Source: Nitrospira sp.
Lineage (GTDB): Bacteria > Nitrospirota > Nitrospiria > Nitrospirales > Nitrospiraceae
DNA: 64,000 nucleotides
NCBI GenBank assembly: GCA_024330965.1
Contig: JANDJL010000003.1
Location: 1-64,000 of the forward strand
Direction of reading: 5' to 3'
Shown here: positions 20,877 through 28,952 of the stretch, one piece after another
How positions within the stretch are numbered: position 1 is the first letter of the stretch
Layout of the letters: the number at the start of each line of letters is the position of its first letter
Notes under the pieces: model-generated
What the model saw: only the letters and a program-made list of their open reading frames with translations
The model's database searches: none
Told to the model about the DNA's origin: nothing
Translations under genes and position numbers: made by a program

Positions 20877-21310
20877 AGCATGGACTCCGAAGCAGGGGGG
20901 CATTCGAGCCATTGCTCGACGATGTATTTAAGCTGGGGAGAGTCAAACGGTTTGGGGAGATAGGCGTGAGCTGCTTTGGAGATGGTCGCTGAGGCCATTT
21001 CCGTGGCGACAGCGGCGGTGACAATAATAACCTTGATGGAACGGTCCCACGCCTTGATCCGACGGAGCACTTCCGTTCCGTCCATGCCCGGCATCAGGAG
21101 GTCAAGAAAGACACAGTGGGGAGTGAGGCGGTTCAATTTTTGAAGAGCAGTCGGTCCATCCGCGGCTGTGTCAACGAGATAGCCGTAGGACTCCAGGCGG
21201 TCTTGCAGGATTTGTCGAATGTCCGGATCATCATCGACCACCAGGATATGTTGTGTGTGTTGTGACTGTCGGCCGCTCATATGTCCGAGATGGTTTCCGT
21301 GACGCGTCAC
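20873..21310 (-). CDS. Single-domain response regulator
   Basis: A 145-residue receiver domain with no output domain. ILVVDDDPDIR carries the acidic triad, CVFLDLLMPG holds the phospho-acceptor Asp70, IIVTA carries the switch Thr, and YLPKPF the conserved Lys-Pro. All catalytic residues are present. A start at Met11 (21280) is equally possible. It is the first gene of the four-gene operon ending in the histidine kinase, and its stop overlaps the receptor's GTG. Without a DNA-binding domain it must act through protein contacts or a phosphorelay. Short direct repeats crowd the 170 bp upstream. Confidence 0.88.
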   Translation of the reverse strand: MTRHGNHLGHMSGRQSQHTQHILVVDDDPDIRQILQDRLESYGYLVDTAADGPTALQKLNRLTPHCVFLDLLMPGMDGTEVLRRIKAWDRSIKVIIVTAAVATEMASATISKAAHAYLPKPFDSPQLKYIVEQWLECPPASESML

Positions 21311-21660
21311 GTACCGGATCTTCCCCGAATGTAATTAATGTAATTTATGCTGCAAGACCTATGCGTGCTGCGTAGTTTACCGTAGTTTGCTGCAATGTGA
21401 TACAGGGGATAGTCCACCAAAGGATACAATTTGAGACAAAGTGATACAGCAAAGTGATACGGAGTGATACAGATGGTGTTGCCATCGGTTGTTTTGAGGC
21501 GAGAGAGGAGGGCTTTGTGTGGGCTAGGTCCGCCGGCGTCACGTCGTAGCGGTGACCTGAATTAGGCAGGGCAGGTGGATTGCCGTCTGGCCCAAGGCGA
21601 GAGTCGGTCCCAAAGAAGGGATTTCCTGAACGACTACGTTTGGGGAGCGAGGGCGGCGAA
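21311..21660. promoter_or_regulatory. Divergent control region with three sets of short direct repeats
   Basis: This 350-bp gap between the receiver (minus) and an SRPBCC gene (plus) is AT-richer than its surroundings. Seen in it are aatgtaatt twice in tandem (21328-21345), cgtagttt(a/g)c twice in tandem (21371-21390), and gtgatac four times (21397, 21441, 21454, 21464) with a degenerate ggatac at 21422. The last three gtgatac copies are spaced 13 and 10 bp apart. Such spacing suggests binding sites on one DNA face. No convincing sigma-70 pair is seen for either direction. Confidence 0.55.
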
Positions 21661-22128
21661 ATGTCAATGATCACCTATCACTTTGTCACAAGCTGGTTCT
21701 TTCATGCTCCGATGGAACGGGTGTGGGAGGAAATCGTCAACGTGACCGAGTGGCCTTCATGGTGGACGAGTTGGAAAAAAGCGGTGGTTCATGATCCGGC
21801 GTCGCGGGCGCGACTCGGTTCGGTTGTTGACCATGAGGTGCAAGGCAGCTTGCCCTATACGTTGCGGTTCAGGACGGTGGTCACGGCGTTTGAGCCGCCC
21901 CGGTTGCTGACCATCACGTCGTCGGGAGATTTGATCGGCGTCGGCACGTTCGTGCTGGAGCCGTTCAACGAGGGAACGGCGGTGATCTACCGATGGGATG
22001 TCGGACTTTCTAACCCGCTGCTGAATTTTCTGGGCAAAGTATCCTTCACGAGGATTCTGATGGAAAAGAACCACGAGGCCGTAATGAATGAGGGCTACCT
22101 CGGCTTGAAAGGGCGGCTTGAGCGCTAG
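21661..22128 (+). CDS. SRPBCC-family (polyketide cyclase/START-like) protein
   Basis: A 155-residue protein with a helix-grip pattern. It starts with an ITYHFVTSWFFHAPMERVWEEI strand-helix unit (family pattern: small hydrophobic ligand cavity), then WPSWWTSW, a central antiparallel sheet and a long C-terminal helix (MEKNHEAVMNEGYLGLKGRL). I start it at the ATG at 21661, since the open frame upstream of it has no family character. The ligand is unknown. It stands alone between the divergent receiver operon and convergent trpS. Confidence 0.8.
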   Translation: MSMITYHFVTSWFFHAPMERVWEEIVNVTEWPSWWTSWKKAVVHDPASRARLGSVVDHEVQGSLPYTLRFRTVVTAFEPPRLLTITSSGDLIGVGTFVLEPFNEGTAVIYRWDVGLSNPLLNFLGKVSFTRILMEKNHEAVMNEGYLGLKGRLER

Positions 22129-22196
22129 GGCCGGCGCTCTTCTTGGGTCAACGGTTTTTGTCGGCGGAGGTGAGGTGGCGTCTTTCTCAGGGGGTA

Positions 22197-23189
22197 CTAA
22201 ATCTTCATCGCTTCGATCACTTCGGCGAGGGTGGCTTTGGCGACCTTGGCGGCCCGTTCGCTGCCGTCTTGGACGATCGCGTCAAGGTGAGCCGGATCGT
22301 TGGAGAGTTTGGCACGGGCGTCCCACACGGGTGTCAGGTGCTCCACCATCCTGTCGGCCACTAGCTTTTTGCAGTCGATGCAACCGATGGCGGCGGTGCG
22401 GCATTCGTTTGCGATCTGCTCTTGAACAGGAAGCGGCGAATAGATTTTATGGAACTCATAGACCGGGCAGAGGTCAGGGTTGCCTGGATCCGTCCGGCGC
22501 GCCCGGGCCGGATCGGTCATCATGGTTTTGAGTTTTTGGCGCACGACCGGTTCCGGATCGGAAAGATTGATCGTGTTGTGATAGCTCTTGCTCATTTTCC
22601 GGCCGTCGGTGCCGAGCACCTTGGGAAATTTGGTGAGGTGCTCTTTCGGTTCGGGGAACACCGGAGTCTTGTAGATGTCGTTGAAGCGGCGCGCGATCTC
22701 CCGCGTGAGTTCCAGGTGCGGCAATTGATCCTTCCCGACCGGCACGAAATCCGGCTTGTACAATAAAATATCGGCGGCCTGGAGGACAGGATAGCCCAGG
22801 AAACCGTAGGTGCCGAGATCCTTTTCTTTGATTGCTTCCTGCTTTTCTTTGTACGTCGGATTACGCTCGAGCCAGGAGATGGGCGTCATCATCGAGAGAA
22901 GCAGGTGTAGGATCGCGTGCTCCGGCACGCGGGATTGCACAAATACGGTGGAGCGGGCGGGATCGATCCCGGCGGCGAGCCAGTCGATCAGCATTTCCCG
23001 CACAAACTCGCGGATGCGGCTCGTGTCGGCGTAGTTGGTGGAGAGCGCGTGCCAATCGGCGACGAAAAAGTAACACTCGTAATGAGTTTGCAAAGCCTTC
23101 CAGTTTTCCAGCGCGCCCAGGTAATTGCCAAGGTGCAAGAGGCCGCTGGGCTGCATGCCGCTCAAGACCCGTTTCAGAGACGTTGTCAT
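22197..23189 (-). CDS. trpS: Tryptophanyl-tRNA synthetase
   Basis: A class I synthetase charging tRNA-Trp. The 330-residue length is typical. The HIGH-like motif reads PSGLLHLGNYLGAL at residues ~14-27 and the KMSKS motif is intact (GRKMSKSYHNTI). The blocks PVLQAADILLY and VGKDQLPHLE of the tryptophan pocket are present. Its ATG overlaps the stop of the upstream site-2 protease gene by four bases (ATGA), so the two are co-translated, a pairing seen in other bacteria. Confidence 0.96.
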   Translation of the reverse strand: MTTSLKRVLSGMQPSGLLHLGNYLGALENWKALQTHYECYFFVADWHALSTNYADTSRIREFVREMLIDWLAAGIDPARSTVFVQSRVPEHAILHLLLSMMTPISWLERNPTYKEKQEAIKEKDLGTYGFLGYPVLQAADILLYKPDFVPVGKDQLPHLELTREIARRFNDIYKTPVFPEPKEHLTKFPKVLGTDGRKMSKSYHNTINLSDPEPVVRQKLKTMMTDPARARRTDPGNPDLCPVYEFHKIYSPLPVQEQIANECRTAAIGCIDCKKLVADRMVEHLTPVWDARAKLSNDPAHLDAIVQDGSERAAKVAKATLAEVIEAMKI

Positions 23190-23923
23190 TGCGTAGGACT
23201 CCCGATGCCGAGCGCGGTCGAAAGAATCGTTCCGGAGAGGCCGGAGACGAACGTGGTTGTGATAGTGTGGATCACCCGTAGTTCCTTGTCGAATACAATG
23301 AGGCCGACCAAAATCAACATACCGTAGGGTTCCAGGCGTGCCAGCGCCGTCGCCGGCTTGGCCGGCAGCAGACAGGTCAGGACCCGTCCTCCGTCGAGGG
23401 GAGGAATGGGGATCAAATTGAAAAGCGCCAGGAAGACATTGATGATGACCGAATAGAACGCCATGACGGCGATCGGGCGCAATACCAACGTGGCGAACAG
23501 ACCTGGGGTCGCCTCGTCGCCAGCCTGCTGGCGCGGCGACAGAGTTGGTTCTCCGGCAAGGAGCAGAGCCAACAGCAGGGCGCTGGCGACGGCCAGCAGG
23601 AGATTCATCGCCGGTCCTGCGGTCGCTACGAGCGCCATGTCCCGGCGAGGGCGGTACATATTGCGCGGATCAACCGGCACCGGCTTGGCCCATCCAAACA
23701 AGAAGCTGCCCGGCAAGAGCAGGCAGATGAGCGGCACAATGACGGTGCCCATGGGGTCGATGTGGGCCAGCGGATTGATAGTCAGGCGACCTTGGAGCTT
23801 TGCGGTCGGGTCACCGCGTTTCTCGGCCATCCATCCATGCGCATATTCGTGCAGCACCATGGCGAACAGCAGGGGAAGCCCCATATAAGAAATGGTATGG
23901 AGAGCTTGTGTGAGTATGTCCAT
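23186..23923 (-). CDS. Site-2 protease family (M50) membrane metallopeptidase
   Basis: A 245-residue membrane protein with zinc ligands in VLHEYAHGW (His25, Glu26, His29) and the third ligand block NLIPIPPLDGGRVL. Four to six hydrophobic segments are visible. It lacks the PDZ insertion of RseP, so it is of the small SpoIVFB/Rip-like class whose substrates are often unknown. It is translationally coupled to trpS. The 112-bp gap on its upstream side separates it from the PBP-activator gene. Confidence 0.9.
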   Translation of the reverse strand: MDILTQALHTISYMGLPLLFAMVLHEYAHGWMAEKRGDPTAKLQGRLTINPLAHIDPMGTVIVPLICLLLPGSFLFGWAKPVPVDPRNMYRPRRDMALVATAGPAMNLLLAVASALLLALLLAGEPTLSPRQQAGDEATPGLFATLVLRPIAVMAFYSVIINVFLALFNLIPIPPLDGGRVLTCLLPAKPATALARLEPYGMLILVGLIVFDKELRVIHTITTTFVSGLSGTILSTALGIGSPTQ

Positions 23924-24035
23924 GTCAGGTCCGTTCTGCTGGTTCGTGGTGGAACTTTGTCCTCATCGAAGCGCAATGAGCGGCGCGCCGCCTTGATGCA
24001 GAATCGGCGCCGACGGGTTATTTCTCCACGTGAAC

Positions 24036-26000
24036 CTATTCGATCTGCACGAATTTACCTTGTTTGACCTGGAGAAGAAAGAGCGGTCGATGGAGGGTGC
24101 CGTCAGGACCGAAACTGGCGGGGCCGGCCAGGGTCGGCAAGCTCCGTTGGGTCGTCAAAAAATCCCGGAGCGATTCTCCGGAGGTGGCGCCCTGTCGGAT
24201 GCCTTCGATAACCACGCGGGCTGCGTCGTACCCCTGTGCGACAAAGAGCGATGGGAGCGCCTGCGTGCGTTTTTGATAGCGTTCGACAAAATCCTTCACG
24301 CTTGGATGGGGGCTGTCGGCGAAAAATCCATCGACGAAGACAGCGCCTTCGACGGTGCGATCCGCGGCACGGATGAAGTCGGGCGAGTTCCATCCATTTG
24401 CGCCAAGGAGCGGAACATGGATGTCATGGAAAGCCAGTTGGGCAGCGATCAAGCCGACGTCGCTGGATCGGCTGGGGATGAAGATCGCGTCGAATCCTGG
24501 CGTGTACAGCAGGCGTTTGCTATTTCGGTTGGCGGACTTGCTGCCGGGTTGTGAAACGTCAATGGGCAGGGCGAGCCCGTACCGCTTCAGGTCTTCCTCT
24601 TTTAGACCGGTAATCTGTGGGCCGAAATCTGTCTCTCCTTCTTTATAGGACCGGATGGCGATGATTTCTCCGTCATAACGTCGGACCGCCTGCACGAACA
24701 GCCTTGCCAGCTCTCGGCCATAGACCGTATCGGGGTGAAAAACGCAGAAACGACGATACCCTTGGTCCTTGACGGCGTAGGTCGCGATGCGCTCGGCCTG
24801 CATCTGATAGGTCAAGGCCGTACTGAAAAGGTAGCCGCTCAGCCGGCGGACGTTCGGCAGAGTGGCGGCGGGCGTAATCAGCGGCACATGGTGTCTTTGC
24901 GCCATTTCGGCCATGGCCGGAAGGTTTTTCGACAATAGGGGGCCGATGATTGCGAGAGGGCGATCGTAGATCAGCAGCGTCGAAAGGTCGTCAAGAAACC
25001 CGTGACGGTCCGCATCCTGGTCCTTGACGAGCAAGCCGATGGATGGCAGGTCACCCTGGACCTTTGCTTGATCCAAGGCGAGGTGAATGCCTTCCAGGAC
25101 TTCGTTGGCGAACGGGCTGAGATTGCCGGAAAGCGGCAGCACAGCGGCGATGAGATACTGATTCGCCCTGAGTCTCGCGCTGACCTGGGCCAACGAGTCG
25201 CGGACAGCGGAGGCTTGAGGGTGATCCGGAAACGCGGCAAGAAAGTGCCGGCTTTCCCGTTCGGCCAGGTGGTCTTCTCCCTGCGCGATGTAGTCGTTGA
25301 TGAGACGGATGGAAGCGAGATCGCCCGGATAAACACGCGGGAACGCTTGGCGCACGCGCAGGAGTCCTTTGCGGTCAAGTTGTTCCATCAAGATCGCGCG
25401 CACGTGCTCACGAAGGTTCGCGGCTTCTTGGTCCGAACTTCCTTCCAGCCCGTCCAACAATGTGCGAATGGCGCGGACGAAATCTCTTTTTTGGATCAAG
25501 ACCTGCGCGGTCAGGTTCAGCGCCTCCCGTTTGGTTCCCTCGTCCTGCGTCAGGGTGCGAACCTGGGCCAGCAGCGGAAGCGCGAGATCTGGATTGCCCA
25601 TGGCCGCGTGGGTGCGGGCCAGCAACAGTTGCCCTCGTTCATGGACTTCGGAGTCGGGGAACTGCTGGTGAAGCAAGTTCAAATACTTGAGCGCGTCGGG
25701 GAAATTCTTCGCGTCATAGTAAGCGGCGCCCAATAGCAGATAGGCGTCGTCGAGATAGTCGGCACGCGGCGAGGTGTTCAGAAATTGCTGAAGCGCTGTC
25801 GCGGCGGCTTCAGGATCACCCTTCTCAATGAGCTGCTTCGCGTGTCTCAACGCCGCCGGCAAGGGCGGTGGATTAGGCGGTGGATTGTTAGTCGCGCCGC
25901 TGAACTCCGGAACTGTGAGTAAGAAGCCGGCAAGCAGAATGATGCCGATCAGGCGGCGTGAGGCGAACGATTGGTCGGGATTAATCGTGTGGGGAGACAT
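24036..26000 (-). CDS. Penicillin-binding-protein activator (LpoA/LppC-like), TPR plus periplasmic-binding fold
   Basis: A 654-residue exported protein. It has an N-terminal signal (~16-36), a Pro/Asn-rich linker, then TPR-like helices to ~residue 260. From ~280 (LIAAVLPLSGNLSPFANEVLEGI) it is a type-I periplasmic-binding domain. This TPR plus Peripla_BP order is that of LpoA, the outer-membrane activator of PBP1A. There is no clear lipobox cysteine, so anchoring differs from E. coli LpoA. Short TPR units near residues 45-140 resemble CpoB. A plain branched-chain amino-acid binding protein is less likely because of the TPR half and the absence of transporter genes. Confidence 0.82.
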   Translation of the reverse strand: MSPHTINPDQSFASRRLIGIILLAGFLLTVPEFSGATNNPPPNPPPLPAALRHAKQLIEKGDPEAAATALQQFLNTSPRADYLDDAYLLLGAAYYDAKNFPDALKYLNLLHQQFPDSEVHERGQLLLARTHAAMGNPDLALPLLAQVRTLTQDEGTKREALNLTAQVLIQKRDFVRAIRTLLDGLEGSSDQEAANLREHVRAILMEQLDRKGLLRVRQAFPRVYPGDLASIRLINDYIAQGEDHLAERESRHFLAAFPDHPQASAVRDSLAQVSARLRANQYLIAAVLPLSGNLSPFANEVLEGIHLALDQAKVQGDLPSIGLLVKDQDADRHGFLDDLSTLLIYDRPLAIIGPLLSKNLPAMAEMAQRHHVPLITPAATLPNVRRLSGYLFSTALTYQMQAERIATYAVKDQGYRRFCVFHPDTVYGRELARLFVQAVRRYDGEIIAIRSYKEGETDFGPQITGLKEEDLKRYGLALPIDVSQPGSKSANRNSKRLLYTPGFDAIFIPSRSSDVGLIAAQLAFHDIHVPLLGANGWNSPDFIRAADRTVEGAVFVDGFFADSPHPSVKDFVERYQKRTQALPSLFVAQGYDAARVVIEGIRQGATSGESLRDFLTTQRSLPTLAGPASFGPDGTLHRPLFLLQVKQGKFVQIE

Positions 26001-26222
26001 GGTGTTTGCGCGGCCTCTGAAGCGAGCCGCGACGAGTGACTAGTATCGAAAAAGGAGGAGATGTGTCAAGGAGAATGGCTCAGAGAACGGCTCGCCTCGC
26101 CGTCGTTGTGCCGACGGAATGGGTCGGTTTATAGTGATCGGCGTTGCCGCGGCCCGGAGTGAGAAAAGGGCCGGCTAGCCGGCAACGTGCTGCTGATTCC
26201 GTCCCTGGGGCGGTAGACGAAA

Positions 26223-27164
26223 ATGGCCGATCCTGACGCGCCGATCTTGGATCCGCTGGTCGAACGGTATTTGCGTGGGCTCCGGGTTGAGGGAGGGTTG
26301 TCGATCAATACGATCGAGTCGTATCGGCGCGACCTTGCCAAGCTTCAGGAATTTGTGGCGCGGCATGGGCTTGGGATGCGCGATCCGATCCCGCCATCCC
26401 TCATGACGTCCTTTCTCGCTTTGTTGAGGCGGCAGTCGCTTGGCGCGTCGTCCGTCGCCCGTCTCTTGTCGGCTCTGCGGGGGTGGTTCCGATTCCTTGT
26501 TCGAGAACGGATTGTGGAAACGAATCCCTTGCGCGATCTTGCGGCAAGACGGCGGGCCGTCACATTACCCAAAACGTTGACCAAACAAGAGATTGTTCGA
26601 TTGCTGGATATGCCGGCTGGTTCGAGCCTCGAAGAGCGACGGGATCGCGCCATGTTGGAGCTTCTGTACGCCTCGGGCCTTCGCGTGTCGGAGTTGACGG
26701 GGCTTGACGTGTCCCAACTTGATTTGAGGGGAGGGTTTCTGCGGATTACCGGGAAAGGTGCCAAGGAGCGGGTCGTGCCGATGGGAGAGGCGGCACGGGG
26801 CTTAGTGGCCGAATATCTCGCCCATGTGCGGCCGCTGCTTCTGAAAGGACGGTCGTCGGGCAAGGTGTTCGTCTCGAGGCGCGGGCGGGCGTTGACCAGG
26901 CAGGCGTTTTGGAAATTACTCCGACAACGGGCGAGACGGGCTGGAATCACAAAGCGGATTTCGCCCCACATGCTCAGGCATTCGTTCGCCACGCATTTGC
27001 TGGAAGGGGGAGCGGATTTGCGCGCGGTCCAGACGATGCTTGGCCACGCCGATATCGCGACAACTCAAATTTATACCTATGTGGAACGCAGCCGGTTGAA
27101 GCAGGTGCACCAGCGATATTTCCCGAGACAGGTTCAGAAGAAAACATCGGGCGCAGGATCTTGA
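26223..27164 (+). CDS. xerD: Tyrosine recombinase XerD (chromosome dimer resolution)
   Basis: A 313-residue site-specific recombinase acting at dif with a partner Xer. The N-terminal core-binding domain is ~10-95 (YLRGLRVEGGLSINTIESYRRDL). Catalytic residues are visible: Arg in ASGLRVSELTGL, Lys in GKGAKERVVPMG, His-x-x-Arg in HMLRHSFATHLL, His in MLGHADIATTQ, and the nucleophile Tyr in IYTYV. Length and the LLEGGADLRAVQ block favour XerD over an integron or phage integrase. No inverted repeats or cargo flank it, so it is the housekeeping enzyme. XerC versus XerD is judged by resemblance only. Confidence 0.88.
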   Translation: MADPDAPILDPLVERYLRGLRVEGGLSINTIESYRRDLAKLQEFVARHGLGMRDPIPPSLMTSFLALLRRQSLGASSVARLLSALRGWFRFLVRERIVETNPLRDLAARRRAVTLPKTLTKQEIVRLLDMPAGSSLEERRDRAMLELLYASGLRVSELTGLDVSQLDLRGGFLRITGKGAKERVVPMGEAARGLVAEYLAHVRPLLLKGRSSGKVFVSRRGRALTRQAFWKLLRQRARRAGITKRISPHMLRHSFATHLLEGGADLRAVQTMLGHADIATTQIYTYVERSRLKQVHQRYFPRQVQKKTSGAGS

Positions 27165-27215
27165 GCAACGCGCAGATGCGGAAATCAGAGGAGTCCGCCC
27201 GGAGAAGACGACCGG

Positions 27216-27244
27216 TTGACAAGGTGAAAGGGACTTGATACGCT
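27216..27244 (+). promoter_or_regulatory. Sigma-70-type promoter for tRNA-Val
   Basis: A perfect TTGACA at 27216-27221, a 17-bp spacer and TACGCT at 27239-27244. It ends 22 bp before the mature tRNA 5' end, as expected for a tRNA transcription unit. Confidence 0.7.
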
Positions 27245-27266
27245 CCGGCCGGTCGATAGAAAATCC

Positions 27267-27342
27267 GGGCGGATAGCTCAGTTGGAAGAGCGCTGCCCTT
27301 ACAAGGCAGAGGTCACAGGTTCGATCCCTGTTCCGCCTACCA
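27267..27342 (+). tRNA. tRNA-Val (anticodon TAC)
   Basis: A 76-base cloverleaf with CCA encoded. The acceptor GGGCGGA pairs with TCCGCCT with a G-U at the top, and the D arm is AGCTCAGTTGGAAGAGC. The anticodon stem CTGCC/GGCAG encloses CTTACAA with anticodon TAC, and the T arm is GGTTCGATCC. It is the first of two tRNAs between xerD and tolQ. Confidence 0.96.
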
Positions 27343-27465
27343 AAGGAATGGGGAGTCTTCGGCTGAAAAAGAGTTTCTGCCAAGCCTTGTATCAGGTGAG
27401 ACTGTGCAGGTGTAGCCATACACGGGTTTCATCAATCCGAATCCTCCGCCGCGAGTAAACTGAGG

Positions 27466-27543
27466 GGGGCCGTCGTTCAGCTTGGTTAGGACGCCAGATT
27501 GTCAATCTGGAGGTCGCGGGTTCAAATCCCGTCGGCCCCGCCA
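27466..27543 (+). tRNA. tRNA-Asp (anticodon GTC)
   Basis: A 78-base cloverleaf with encoded CCA. The acceptor GGGGCCG pairs perfectly with CGGCCCC, the anticodon stem CCAGA/TCTGG encloses TTGTCAA with anticodon GTC, and the T arm is GGTTCAAATCC. It lies 123 bp after tRNA-Val on the same strand. No clear terminator lies between, so the two may be processed from one precursor. Confidence 0.96.
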
Positions 27544-27664
27544 TAGTGCACCATGCTCCGCCACCGGTGGAAGCCCATGATCGAGGGCTCCGAAGCCTAC
27601 CCCTATCCTTACAATAATAAGGCGAGTCGGGGCATCTTCTCGCTGAAAGACCGAGGACAATATG

Positions 27665-27683
27665 CGCCGAAAGACTTTCGGCG
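27665..27683. promoter_or_regulatory. 19-bp palindrome between tRNA-Asp and tolQ
   Basis: Perfect 9-bp arms (cgccgaaag and ctttcggcg) around a single central base, 80 bp upstream of the tolQ ATG. It may be an operator or, as RNA, a 3' structure of the tRNA transcript. No U-run follows. Confidence 0.45.
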
Positions 27684-27762
27684 GCTCCCTCTGTTCGGGG
27701 GGGTGATACAATTTCAATCGACCATCCCGTATGACAGGTAGGAGAGGAAGGATATCGTAACC

Positions 27763-28491
27763 ATGTTTCAAGCGGATCCAATCGCCATCGTCGCGTCGCT
27801 CGGCCTCGTGGCGAAGGTGGTCTTGTCGGTGCTCTTGTGTTTTTCCATCATTTCCTGGGCGATCATCTTGTATAAGTGGTGGATTTTTCGGATGGTCGAT
27901 TCAGAGGATCGGCGATTCATGGCGGTGCTGTCCAAAGCCAAGGATCTCGACGAAATCGCGCGCCATGCCCATAGGACGAGCGAAAGTCCCTGCGCCAAGG
28001 TGTACCATGGCGTCGTCGATCGATTGAATCGGGCCTCGAAAGAGGAGTGGGATCCACACGATTCCGCCGCTCCATCGCCGACGGTGGATCGGCACGTGAT
28101 TGAACGGGCGGCTGCGCACGTTGCGCAAGGACAGATTGTCAGGCTCGAGTCGCTCCTGCCTTTTTTGGCGACGACCGGGAATATCAGTCCCTTTGTGGGA
28201 CTGTTGGGCACCGTGGTCGGTATCATTGATTCGTTTCGAGAAATCGGCGCGCAGGGCACGGCGAGCATCGCCGCCGTGGCACCCGGTGTCTCCGAGGCGC
28301 TGATCGCGACAGCGGCCGGATTATTTGCGGCGATTCCTGCCGTCATTGCCTACAATTATTTTTTGGGACGCATCCGCCGCGCGGCGTTTCGGATGGATGC
28401 CGTGGTCGTCGAGTTGCTGGCGCTACTGTCCGCCAAGTCCCAACAAGCCTCCGCCAAGCCGCAATTGGTTCCTTGGGGAGCGAAGGGATAA
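27763..28491 (+). CDS. tolQ: TolQ (MotA/TolQ/ExbB proton channel subunit)
   Basis: An inner-membrane proton-channel subunit energising the Tol-Pal envelope system. The 242-residue protein has three membrane segments: TM1 at ~13-36, and TM2 and TM3 around [24 protein letters not shown] and [22 protein letters not shown], with the conserved TolQ/ExbB core GTVxGI...F...G...A...G...ALIATAAGL. It is first in tolQRA-tolB-pal-cpoB order. That context, not the sequence alone, makes it TolQ rather than ExbB. The start ATG is preceded by AGGAGAGGAAGGA at slightly long spacing. Confidence 0.93.
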   Translation: MFQADPIAIVASLGLVAKVVLSVLLCFSIISWAIILYKWWIFRMVDSEDRRFMAVLSKAKDLDEIARHAHRTSESPCAKVYHGVVDRLNRASKEEWDPHDSAAPSPTVDRHVIERAAAHVAQGQIVRLESLLPFLATTGNISPFVGLLGTVVGIIDSFREIGAQGTASIAAVAPGVSEALIATAAGLFAAIPAVIAYNYFLGRIRRAAFRMDAVVVELLALLSAKSQQASAKPQLVPWGAKG

Positions 28492-28494
28492 CGG

Positions 28495-28944
28495 ATGATG
28501 CTTGAGAGCAGACAACGGCGGTTTCTGGCGGAGATCAACGTTATTCCGCTGGTCGATGTCGTGCTGGTCTTGTTGGTGATCTTCATGGTCACGGCTCCGA
28601 TGTTGTACCGAGGGATGGACATCAATCTGCCTACGTCCGCTTCCAACACGATCAAGCCTGAGATGCGAATGGTTCTCACGATCGAAAAGGATCAGCGTTT
28701 GTATCTTGATAAGGATCACATAGGTCTCGCGCAGTTGGAGCGGAAGCTTCGTCTTCTGAAAGAGGGACAAAACGACGTGTCACTGTATCTTAGGGCGGAC
28801 CGAGACGTGCCCTATGGCGTCGTGGTTCAGGTGATGGACGCGGTGAAAAAGGCCGGTATTGAGAAGCTCGGCATGGTGACTGATCCAATAGGTCCGGAAC
28901 GTGTGGCCGATGCCGTAGCACCGGCGCGTAAGCAGGAAGACTAA
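28495..28944 (+). CDS. tolR: TolR (ExbD/TolR biopolymer transport protein)
   Basis: A 149-residue protein with a short cytoplasmic start, one TM helix at ~17-40 and a periplasmic domain. The TM helix carries the conserved aspartate (NVIPLVDVVLVLLVIFMV). It partners TolQ in proton-driven rotation or force transfer to TolA. The ATG lies 4 bp after the tolQ stop, indicating coupled translation. The periplasmic part (LYLRADRDVPYGVVVQVMDAVKKAGI) is typical of ExbD/TolR. Confidence 0.93.
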   Translation: MMLESRQRRFLAEINVIPLVDVVLVLLVIFMVTAPMLYRGMDINLPTSASNTIKPEMRMVLTIEKDQRLYLDKDHIGLAQLERKLRLLKEGQNDVSLYLRADRDVPYGVVVQVMDAVKKAGIEKLGMVTDPIGPERVADAVAPARKQED

Positions 28945-28952
28945 GAGGGGGC

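Noticed and set aside
26223..27164. xerD read as a phage or island integrase beside tRNA genes
   Set aside because: No attachment-site repeats, no cargo and full housekeeping neighbours; the motifs fit XerC/D.
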